Below are positions 35,701-45,949 of a DNA stretch of 64,000 nucleotides, piece after piece. The number at the start of each line of letters is the position of its first letter. The stretch's first letter is position 1. Source of the stretch: Membranipora membranacea. Lineage: Eukaryota > Bryozoa > Gymnolaemata > Cheilostomatida > Membraniporidae. A program made the position numbers and the translations under genes. The notes under the pieces were generated by a model, which worked only from the letters and a program-made list of their open reading frames with translations, ran no database searches and was not told the origin of the DNA. The stretch spans positions 19,578,062 through 19,642,061 of the forward strand of contig OU612074.1 in NCBI GenBank assembly GCA_914767715.1, read 5' to 3'.

Positions 35701-38427
35701 GTTGGAGTGGTTGTTTTTGGTGTGGTTGTGGTTGATGTGATAGTTGTTGGTGTGGTAGTTGTTGGTGCGGTTGTTGTTGGTGCGGTTGTTGTTGTCAGTG
35801 TGGTAGTTATTGGTGTGGTCGTTGTTCGTTTGGTAGTTACTGGTGTGATTGTTGTTGGTGTGGTTGTTGTTGGTGTGGTTGTTGTTGGATCGGTTGTTGT
35901 TGGTGTGGTAGTTTTTGGTGTGGTTGATGTCGGTGTGGTAGTTTTTGGTGTGGTAGTTTTTGGTGTGGTTGTTTTGGGTGTCGTTGTTTTTGGTGTGGGT
36001 GTTGTCGATGTGGTGGCTTTTGGTGTGGTTGTTGTGGGTGTGGTTGTTGTGGGTGTGGTTGTTGTGGGTGTGGTTGTTGTGGGTGTGGTTGTTGTGGGTG
36101 TGGTTGTTGTGGGTGTGGTTGTCGGTTCAGAATCTGAAAAATTAGCAAGATAAATTGAAACTCTAATGCAAATAGTGTTGGAATTCCTCCACTGAAGATT
36201 TTGCCACAACGTAATATGATGTGGAAGTGAAGATTCCAGTTTAATCAATGAACTCCCTGGGAGTTCATCGGGTTAATTACTATGAGCTGAGTTTTTCAGA
36301 GTCATCTTATTACCCTGGTTACTTTAGTCAAGGATATAATATATTACATTCAGGTACTTTCTCTTTCGAATAATATATCAGTCACAATTTAGGCGAAATA
36401 TTAGAATAGACAAACTTGCACCTAAAAAATAGTACAGAATACAACACCCCAAGTATTGATAAATAATATTCCTGTATACTCACAAATGAACTGCTTTATT
36501 CCTCCGTCTTGACCGACAAATAGAGAGTGATTTGTGATAAGTAAAGATGTTGGATTGTTCAGACACCCTGAGCAGACACACAGCGTGGATACATTGCCAC
36601 TATTCATATCGACTAGTCGGATCTTGTTATTGGATTGATCAGCCACAAGCATCGTCTGATGGCCAATGAATATGGGTTCTTGTGGGTAGTCGAATAGAGA
36701 GTTAAGGAGAAAAGAGTCTCTGTAGCCTGAGATCCCTGGTGTGCCCGAGATAAGTTTGATTGTCACCTCCATATATGTAATACAGTAGAGCGCATGCTTT
36801 GATAATGTCACATAGAGATCACCATTCTCAGCCTGTGTCATACCTGTGATAAATTTGAGGGTTTCCGACTTAACTAAAGTACCGACATTAGCAGTGTTCA
36901 TATTTACTATCCTCACAGCCTTGTTGTAGTAGTCAGTGACAAAAAGAATGTTCTTACTATTATTGTCTCTTATTACAGACAGGGGACCATTGAACTGACC
37001 GGGACGACCGCCTGAGTATCCTCCGTATGACTGACATGTCCCGCTGAATGCAGAGGTTATTCCTGTCTGACGTTGAATCAGCCTAAGACAGTGATTATTG
37101 TGGTCAGCTACAACTAAGCTCTTATTCGTGATCTGTGTGAATCCATAAATATAGTTGAACCTAGCCTCAGGCCCTCTCCCTTCTCTGTATCCACTCTCAG
37201 TATCACTCCCAGCTATGATGGTCGATGATGTACCATCACTCGACTTCAGTGAGAATCTATCAGTGTAGATGAAATGACCTGGCCTCTGGAGGTCAGTCTC
37301 TATGTGACGAACGTAGGTAGAGGTAGTGGTCAAGTTTTTAGCTGTAGATCTCTTTAATCTGTTTAAATTAAGAATGTTTTAGCATCTTAAAAGCTTATCA
37401 TTGTAGCAGTTATTTTACAAGGAAACCATCTAAGAACTATGTAAAGGAGCAGTCTTTCTATGTACCATATTCTACTGACCAAGGTATGTATGTACTGGTA
37501 GATCATGTAGCATAGATTATTTTTATCCCACATAATGAATACCACTGAAAATTGCAGCCTTTCCATATATTAATTCATCAAACACATAAGGATACTGCAT
37601 GACTTCATAATGTGTAACTTTGTTCACAATGTAATTAACAAATCTACCGAAAGTCGTTATACAAACAATCAGGAAGGACTGCACAAGAAATAAATTTTAC
37701 TAACTACCAACCTATCAAAATCTGTTTTTTTTAATAGGACAAATGTTTCACATCAAGCATGGCCCAGCGCAATTCCCATATTCGCACAAGAGGTTGTTCC
37801 AGCCTTGAACGTAAAGCGTTTGCATATATATTTCCAAAATGTAATTCATAACAGCGGAAGTGGCTGAATAGGCTAAATGCCAAGTATGATCAATCAATAC
37901 ATGATCAATACCTGATATTAGCACCGTTACTCACCGTTCTACCAGAGACTGTGTATCCGGATCCATTCCCCAACAAAACTTCATAGACACGCAGCATAAG
38001 ACCTGTGGAGAAAATATCTTCAATACACTTTTGTTGTGAAAAAGAAATTGGCCTAACAAGCTTGCTTTAGAGAGGGCTATTTCTATAAGAACAGAAAACT
38101 AGTTGAGAGTTGGGAGCTATTTTGTTTGATGAGAGAAAAGACCATCTAATGAGGTATAAAAAAACCTTTTGCTTAGAAAAAGCAGACACACTTTCACATT
38201 GAAATTGAATGCAATATCTCAAGTTCTACTAATTATTGGTGGTAATATAGCCCTAATATAGAGGCAATCAGAATAGTTGTTGTATATTTCTTTGAGAACA
38301 TGATCGTTATTATGATGCGCAAACCATATGAACATGTGCACACATCTTATTTAAATTATTTTGCACAAAAATACAAGGAGTGTATCATCATAATACTTAC
38401 AAGTAAAATTGCCAATCTTAGCTCCAT
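32712..38427 (-). CDS. Secreted NHL-repeat protein with Thr/Pro-rich linker and HYR-like C-terminal domain, complete, seven exons
   Basis: Exons are 38427-38401, 38002-37935, 37358-36484, 36133-35516, 34926-34741, 33263-33065 and 32820-32712. All are GT-AG and in phase, totalling 2082 nt and 693 residues. The N-terminus MELRLAILLVLCCVSMKF is a signal peptide. Residues about 40-320 form a beta-propeller of NHL repeats (VVADHNNHCLRLI, FVTDYYNKAVRIVN, MLVADQSNNKIRLVD). Residues about 325-475 are almost only TTTP-type repeats, a likely O-glycosylated mucin-like stalk. Then come Cys-containing modules; the one in the 34926-34741 exon (KCPEVIRG ... YNYHIYDKNQNCSLKVEVKG) resembles a degenerate HYR domain. 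No transmembrane segment follows, so the protein is probably extracellular. Known NHL domains bind protein or RNA partners; the ligand here is unknown. Intron 4 holds a foldback MITE. This gene is single-copy in the spacer and intact. Reading past the 33065 donor gives a false stop. Confidence 0.9.
35095..35409. mobile_element. Foldback MITE with 9-bp target duplication (Mutator-style)
   Basis: Ends read TAGCCTGT...GACAAGCTTTGTTCGG and its inverse, and the element folds over nearly its whole 315 bp (arms of about 145 bp). It is flanked by identical GGTACTAAT at 35086-35094 and 35410-35418. Nine-base duplications and long TIRs are hallmarks of Mutator-like elements. It lies in intron 4 of the NHL gene. 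G and C runs near each end differ in length. Confidence 0.92.
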
Positions 38428-38429
38428 AT

Positions 38430-39620
38430 TTTTGAAACTTCTGAATATAACTAGCAATAAATAGAGGCAGCTCCGGGCTAATCAAACTACCACAAACAAA
38501 GAAGCTTTATATAACATAAGCAGACCAACGTATAATGCTGCTATATTGACCTCTATACCCTAGTATTGTATCATGTGCCTCGAACAAAATACCGATGACA
38601 TAAGAATGTCTTATCTACAGGAATATTTTGTGGTCACCAAATGGGACTGTCAACAAATGGGACTGTCAACAAATGGGACTGTCACCAAATGGGACTGTGG
38701 CATGTCTCTTGGGTTATAAAATTCTTAATATATAACCATATTGCTGATATTTGCCTCAATCATCTGATAAGAGCACTAAGTAAACCTCTCATATCTTAGT
38801 AACCAATCAGAACAGAGACAAACAAAAGCACTTGGAACCAGTTAGAAATGCACAATACTTTGTACTTGTACTTGTACTAAGAAAACCTGGAAAACGACTG
38901 GATAGAATATACATTGATTGTACATTGCCTGAACATTTTCTTGTATAAGACCTAACCACTATTACACATTCCCTGAGCAGCAACTTAAACAATGTACTGT
39001 TTTAACATTAGATTGTATTTCCAACATCATGCCTGCAAATATAGGCAATTGTTTGCGGTTTCACTCTTAAAGTTAAACCAAATAAAGATTTAACTAACTA
39101 ACTTGTGCATGAGTAGAAAACACAACAGGAGCAACGTCCAACACAACACAGTATGCAGACAAGGCCCCTCTGTTGGCTTGAATCCCAGGTTATAGATTAA
39201 TAGGAGAAGAGAGAATACAGCCGACCTGTGAAGTTTGTCAACTAATTATTCCCTGTAAAAATTGTTCCATGAACTGTTCAAAGCATGAAATATGATGAGA
39301 GGAAATCAATGAATAGCTCTCAACACAGGATATTTTTTCTCTTTTCTCTAATTGATCTCAGAAATACAAATAATCTTACACTAGACGAAGTTCTCTAAAA
39401 ACTAGATTTTCATGCCAAATTCGTAAATTCTTAATGAAGTCAATGATACAAGGACTAGCTATGCACAACCAGATTGTGTTGTGTCATGGGATTTTGCAAT
39501 AATTAAGTGGGACTTTTTAGCACTGCATTGTCCGCTCTAGGGTATATAATAACTCTATGGGAACAGTCATGAAAAAAAAAATTTTGATCATCATGTCTAT
39601 TCTCAAAATATATATATTTT
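38430..39620. other. NHL gene upstream region, no gene
   Basis: Holds the presumed promoter of the NHL gene, just right of 38427. No other coding region was recognised. Confidence 0.5.
38638..38700. repeat. Short tandem repeat, about 4 x 17 bp
   Basis: AAATGGGACTGTCAMC is repeated four times about 210 bp upstream of the NHL gene start codon. Confidence 0.9.
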
Positions 39621-39629
39621 GTCGCATAC

Positions 39630-41745
39630 GCTGTAAGTTCAGGGGTCACATTAATACTGCTTAGCATGGCAATAACTTTACCAGCTATAATTACAATACT
39701 TTCAATGACACGATGACGCCTGATTATCACTCCTGGCTGGTCCTGAGCGCTCAAGGGGTGATAACGGAAAATCAAATCAATTTATCTCCACAATATCATG
39801 AAGTTGAAATGCTTTTACATTTTTGTTGCAGCATACGTTTATTCATAGAGAAAAAGTACATGTTGCATCTGAAGATGAGCATCAAGAGTAATATCAGATC
39901 ATTCGGTTAAACTGACTATAAAATAGTTTGGAGTTCAAAAACAAAAGTCATAGAATTTGTAGTAACTGTAAGAAATATGACACAGTATACTCCTGTGGGT
40001 GGCTGATTATGATAATTTGACAAATAAAAATCAAAATGGTCATGTTTCTACAACAAAACACATCTTCACACAATGTTACCACCTCATAAATAGTAATAAG
40101 ATAATGTTTATGTAAGATAAAACTATTTTTTAGACTAAAAATATAACTGATTGAAGATGCGGACATCGAGTTAATGTACATGTAAGTCATCACAATAATA
40201 GTATTCTCTAGTAGTAGCATATAATTACTTTACCATATCCACTTCTGTTAGGACTGAGTCTAATGGTGTTATATAGGAGTGGCTGAGATAAACACAAAAG
40301 GGGATTTTTGTATTGATAGGATTCTGATAGAAAGAAGCCAGATTTAGCAAGTTGCATTTATTATCTATGTCATGATTTTCTTTTATGTTTTAGTTCGATA
40401 ACCACACTAAACAAATGCAGGATGTTACAGATTACCTGCAAACTTTACAAAACAACATTAACTTGTACAATAGAAGAAAATGAGCTATGCAGCTCTTACA
40501 TGCCGATGTCAAGAATGGATGAGTGATCATAATGGTAACTGCAGTCGCTTTCAGTAGCTGCAGTAGCTGTATCTCTGATATTATTGTGAAATTCATTATT
40601 TGATTTTTTATTAGTGTATTAATCAAATATTAATTATTTATTAGTTGATGTGACATAACTTTCTGAAACCTCGCCTCTTTTATTGTGGCAATATTGTGAC
40701 ATTGCCTCTTTTTTTGTGACAGTAATTTGTTAAGGTATTATTAATTAATTAATTATTAATTTATTAATAAATCAGTTATTATTGTGACATTAATCACTGA
40801 AACGCATTCTCTTTGATTTCTATGAATTATCCCTTGAAACTAACAGGTAAAAAACTAGCGTAGTGATATTCACTTTTGTTAATTCATGTTTTCTGGTTCA
40901 AATTATCTTGCTCTATTCATTTGTGTTATTTTTCAAAGTATTACAGCTAGCTGGAAACAAATTTCTATTTTTTTCAACATTTTGTTCAAATTCAGTCGAT
41001 CGCAACTTTAAATTCACACTTCATTATGCTTAAGCCCTCTCCATCACTCTCCTCTCCTTCGATCAGCATGCATCTCATCTATCCTTTGCAAACAACAGTT
41101 TCTATCGCCTTACTGAAGTCCTTAGCATCATGGAGTGGTGGGCTAATTATGGCTACAACACGTATCACGGCCAATGGGAATCCGACAGTGGAAATGGTAG
41201 CGGAGTATACACAACAGTTTCTAGCGCCGTACTCTCCGGAAGAACTTTGCATCATGCTGCGGTACGCCAATTATGGTTATAGCATGATCCAAGGCAATGG
41301 GCATGCAGGTGGTCCCTAATGGGGATATGTAAATGGAAATAAAATCAGCAGATATCAAGGGGGCGATTGGGGGAATAATGGGAGGGGTAATTGGGAGGGT
41401 AATGGGAGGAGTAATTGGGAGGGTAACCGATTAGGTAATTGGGAGGATGATGGAGTGAAATGGCAATAGATAAAACAGACAACTGGGTGAGAAGCCAAGA
41501 GGAATATTGTGGTGGTTATGGACCAGCTGGAATTACCGCGAGTAACAACAACACAGCCAGGGCAGCGGGTACGGAGACAGACAATGGGGAAGGTATGGAC
41601 ATCACGGACAACGGGGCAGCTGGACATGGTGCGAGTAACAACACAGCCTTTGGTTTCTGTCATGGGGCGGCGGCACATGTTGCTAATGCAAACTACGGCT
41701 CTGGTTGTGGAGGGGAAGTACTCCATTTTCAGTAATCCTACCACA
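39630..41745 (+). repeat. Third copy of the arm repeat unit, in the spacer
   Basis: Runs in the same direction as arm 2 at about 60200-62570, and so inverted to arm 1 at about 20290-17080. Anchors are GCTATAATTxCAAT with TGATGCC (39690 and 60260), CTTCTGTTAGGACTGAGTCTA (40240 and 60765) and TACAGCTAGCTGGAA (40945 and 61870). More diverged from either arm than the arms are from each other, by eye. Confidence 0.8.
41130..41735 (+). pseudogene. Gly/Asn/Trp-rich ORF family, spacer copy
   Basis: From 41130 the frame reads MEWWANYGYNTYHGQWESDS and continues to a TAG near 41279. A GGGAGGGTAATT tract (41360-41450) then stands where arm 2 encodes NWEGN repeats. From 41460 the frame reads DKTDNWVRSQEEYCGGYGP, then Asn/Ala-rich sequence, and ends HVANANYGSGCGG plus a short tail at 41735. 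The modules are in different frames here. Another upstream frame (41026) gives MLKPSPSLSSPSISMHLIY. Confidence 0.55.
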
Positions 41746-42090
41746 TAGACAAGCTCTATCTACTCACTATATCTCCGTCTGTAAGTCATCTCCCCTGATC
41801 TGATTTCTTCTCATATCACATCATGTCAACATTCCTACCTCTGATCTAGTTATATTTCTGCTTGTCACTCATACCGCCATCTAACTTTTCCCCTTACAAA
41901 TGTGTCACCTTGTGTAAGAAATGATGCGAGCTAGAGGCATCCTTGTTATTTTTTTCTTGACACTCTTTGGCTACACATTGAGGTTTTCACTTGGACTTAA
42001 TAATTATTATTGATTTATTTATTACATTTATTATTTTTAATTATTAATTTCCACTTGTGATGTTGAGAATCTTAAATGCAAAGATTCTGA
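41746..42090. other. Linker before the tandem units, no gene
   Basis: AT-rich sequence containing a TTATTATTGATTTATTTATTA stretch near 42005. No feature was recognised. Confidence 0.5.
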
Positions 42091-42104
42091 GAACTAGCCA
42101 TTCT

Positions 42105-44900
42105 CTAATTATTTACGGGGATTTATCTTGTCTTGAGGTGTGTTGAGAGTATAATCCCAACAAAAAGTGCGTGGGAAATGATCCACTCACTCTCTGCTAA
42201 TGTTCATTTCGACCCCTTTTCATTTAGTCGACTCTTGACAAATTTATTTGCAAGGATTGTTTCATGGCATGTTCTCTATGGGGACATGTAGCCCCGCCCG
42301 CAGGAGACGTAGTAGAATAAAGACTCAGACTAGGAAGTGCCACGAGCAAGATTACTCATGGATAAAAGTATAATATGAGCGTGTTATTATTTTGACATGA
42401 CATTTTATGCGGTCACATATCACCTAGGTACTAGTATATGGAAACTGCTTTTCTAAATTCTATAACACTATATTTGGGCGGCAATAGGTATTAGTTTAAA
42501 GAATTAAATTTATTTGAATTTTCTGCTCTTAGTTTCACCTAGTTAATATTATAACTTTTGTTGTAGTTATGTTCTCTGATTCTTAAAATTATCTTGCTCT
42601 ATTTATTTATCTTTTTTTTTAGTATTACAGCTAGCTGGAAGGACATTTCTATTTTATTCAACATTTTGTTCAAATTTACGACATGTCAACTTCGAGTTCA
42701 TACTTAATTATGCTTGTTCGACTGATACTCTCCAATAAGATCCTTAGTCATCAAACTACAGAATTAATCTGAGTCTAATGAAGTAGCCGATACAATTCCG
42801 CCTATTGGAGATCAACTTTCTCCTGAGATAACAAACTAGTTCAAAGAAATAAATTTATTTGAATTTTCCGCTCTAAGTTTTACCTTGTTATAATTATCAA
42901 AGCTATCAGAGACCACATTTCAATTGTTCTCAAAATTAAAAAAAAAATTTACGTTCACTACTTAAATAACAAAAATACAGCATTGCAGGGTTCAAGAATT
43001 GTAACACATTGGGGTAACAGGTGGGACGTTAAGGGAGTTATCCGGAGGGGAAACAAATGGGGTAATTGGGAGAAGAATGTGACATAACTTACTGAAACCT
43101 AGCCTCTCTAATTTAGGCATTATTGCAACATTGCCTCTATATTGTGACATTTATTTAATAATGTATATTATCGAGTCAATTAAACTCAATATATTGAGTT
43201 TATTAGGTTTGTAAATATTTTTTACGTTTACTTATCTATAAAGTTCATTATTAAGCCTATGGGATTTAGACATGTGATATTAATTATTTACGGGGATTTA
43301 TCTTGTCTTGTGTGTTGCGATTATAATCCCAATAAAATGTTTGCGGGAACTGCTCCAATCAATCTCTACTATTTTTCACTTCAACCCCTTTTCAGTTAGT
43401 CAACTCTCGTCATCTTTATGCAGGATAAGCAGCTCCAGCTGCTAGAGGGTGTTCTCGATGGTACATGTAAACCCGCCCACAGTAGACACAGTAAAAAAAG
43501 ACTCCAACTAGAAAGTGCCACGAGCAAGATTACCCATGGATAAAAGTATAATATGAGCGTGTTATTATTTTGACATGACATTTTATGCGGTCAGATATCA
43601 CCTAGGTACTAGTATATGGAAACTGCTTTTCTTAAATCTATAATACTATATTTGGGCAGCAATGGGTATTAGTTTAAAGAATTTAATTTATTTGAATTTT
43701 CTGCTCTTAGTTTCACCTAGTTAATATTATCACTTTTGATATATTTATGTTCTCTGATTCTTCATATTATCTTGCTCTATTTATTTTTATCTTTTTTTAT
43801 TATTACAGCTAGCTGGAAAGACATTTCTATTTTATTCAACATTTTGTTCTAATTTACGACATCTCAACTTCGAGTTCATACTTAATTATGCTTGTTCAAC
43901 TGATACTCTCCAATAAGATCCTTAGTCATCAAACTACAGAATTAATCTGAGCCTTATGAAGTAGCCAACAAAATACCGCCTATCGGAGATCGACTTTCTC
44001 CGAAGTTAACCAACTAGTTTTAAGAAATAAATTTAATTGAATTTTCTGCTCTAAGTTTTACCTTGATGTAATTTTCTCTTGCCAATTTTATTTGCAAGGA
44101 TTGTTTCCTTGTTTTACAGCTCCATCAGCTGGAGGCATGTTCTCCATTGGTACATCTATGTCATCATTTTTTTTATGTTTTAGTAGAAGAAGTAGTAGTA
44201 GTAGATGTAGTAGGAAATAGACGTCTTTGTGCCACATTTTCGATGGATAATATGATTGTGTTCTCACTATGATATGACATTTTATGCTACACATATCACC
44301 TAGTATATGAGAACAGCCTTTCATTATTCTATAACTCACTACTTGGGCAGCATGTAACAATATTCAGTGGTGCCAGCCAAAGATTGACCAATGTATAGTT
44401 AGTTCAGTTTGAAGTCTCTCATCAAAGGGAAGCAATATTGTATATGAGAGCCCGTCTTCATCATTATGCGACGATAGTAAACCCCACTGCATCCAATGAC
44501 TATAATTTATCTATACCCGCCCGTAGTTGACACAGATTTAAGAAATAAATTTAGTTGAATTTTCTGCTCTTAGTTTCACACTTTGTTAAAGTTATTACGA
44601 TAATCACTTTCATCGTATTTATATTCTGCATATTATCTCTGCTCTATTTATTTGTCATTTATTTCAAATATTTACAGCTAGATGGAAAGACATTTCTACC
44701 TTATTCAACATATTGTTCCATTTTACGACATCACAGTTTCACATTTACACGTCTTTATGCTTCTTCAACTGATACTCATATTAAACTCCTGAATAACATC
44801 CTCAGTCATCAAACTACATAATTTTTCTAAGCTATTTTTAACGAAGTTATCAATGCAACCATTGAATTTGAATTCACACCTGTTGGAGAGCGCCTTCTCC
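42105..44900. repeat. Tandem 1.18-kb repeat units (two full, one partial)
   Basis: The block ATTTACGGGGATTTATCTTG occurs at about 42112 and 43287. The block GATAAAAGTATAATATGAGC occurs at 42361 and 43539. The period is therefore 1175-1178 bp. A third, more diverged unit runs 44090-44900. Each has an ATTACAGCTAGCTGGAA acceptor-like block and a short frame containing LILSNKILSHQTTELI. On the minus strand, near 42250-42310, 43410-43470 and 44120-44160, remnants of the ENMPPA segment appear. The arm ends near 15870-16560 and 63060-63770 are the same unit. Confidence 0.85.
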
Positions 44901-44939
44901 GTAGAACTATAGAGCTATAGAACATCTCCTATGAACACT

Positions 44940-45335
44940 ATCAAGGGGGTAACGGGTGGCGACAGCAAGGGAACCTGGGAGGGAAACGAATGGTCAACAA
45001 TGGAACTGGTCAAGAGATAGAACGGGAAACTTGGTGAAAAGCCAAAAAGTATATTGGACTGGGCTTGGTGCTGGTTATGTGTCAGCTGGACATGGTGCAG
45101 GTATGGACACATGCTATGGGGGGGGGGGGGGACATGGTGCAAAATGGGAGAGGAACAGAATGGGTAACTGGACAAGAGACAGAACAGGAAACTGGGTAGT
45201 GGGGTGGTTATGGACTAGCTGGAAATACCGCGAGTAACAACAACACAGCCTATGGTGCCATTTATGGGGCAGTGGGACAAGTTGCTAATGCACACTACGA
45301 CCCTGGTTATGCAGGGAACGCTCATTATCTCTAAT
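44940..45335 (+). pseudogene. Gly/Asn/Trp-rich ORF family, second spacer copy
   Basis: Contains a GNWTRDRTGNWV-type segment, a poly-G run at about 45118-45131, and then a frame with LAGNTASNNNTAYGAIYGAV followed by GQVANAHYDPGYAGNAHYL and a stop near 45335. This gives the family's alternative C-terminus, shared with 41735. The upstream part is frameshifted. Confidence 0.5.
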
Positions 45336-45359
45336 GCTACAATCCGTATACACAATCTA

Positions 45360-45900
45360 CTTTCCCTTTTTTTTCTTGACGGTTCATTTTAGAAAAATAT
45401 TGTCATCGAATGAAAGTTAGGCCATTAAAAATTAAAAAAAAGATTGATTTTAAGCATGCAAAATATTCAGTTTAAAAGCAATGTTTTTTTTATACATTGA
45501 GTGTGTAATTTGAGGTGAAGTTTGCTGCCGCCTGCTGCTATCTATGAATTATTATGGCATAACTTTCAGTGAAATTCATGACTCCTAGAGATCAGTTTTA
45601 TCAAATACAAATATCCCTTGCACATCTATCACAGCCATCCCTACATAACACAGCTGATCAGTCCTAAAGAAGTATGATTAATATAGAATAATTATGCACA
45701 GATACTAGAGAACAGAATAAAGTGTGACGGCTTACACTTAATTACCGTAGTATCTGAATCTTCTCAAATTATCCAAGTCAGTTGTGACCTCTCTCTCTGT
45801 CATACCTTTTCATGTCGCCTGATCTAAGAGGAAAAGTGAAGACTTTAGATATTCAATCATGTTTACTGCTGCTCATTATGATAAACAGCAATCGGCAGTA
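45360..45900. other. No recognised gene
   Basis: AT-rich, with poly-A/T tracts. The ACAGCTGATCAGTCCTAAAGA block near 45650 weakly recalls the ACTCAGTCCTAACAGAAG block of the arms. Confidence 0.4.
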
Positions 45901-45949
45901 TCCGCCCCTGGGGGTAATCTAAAATTGATAAAAGTCAGCCAAGATGTAA

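Noticed and set aside
35677-36153. 158-codon Val/Gly-rich frame on the plus strand
   Set aside because: Antisense shadow of the Thr/Pro-repeat exon of the NHL gene, which has spliced, in-phase support.
38638-38700. CRISPR-like array
   Set aside because: Four short tandem units without unique spacers in a eukaryotic context.
43396-43581. Hydrophobic minus-strand frame as a membrane protein
   Set aside because: Lies within the 1.18-kb tandem unit; the frame is not kept in the other units.
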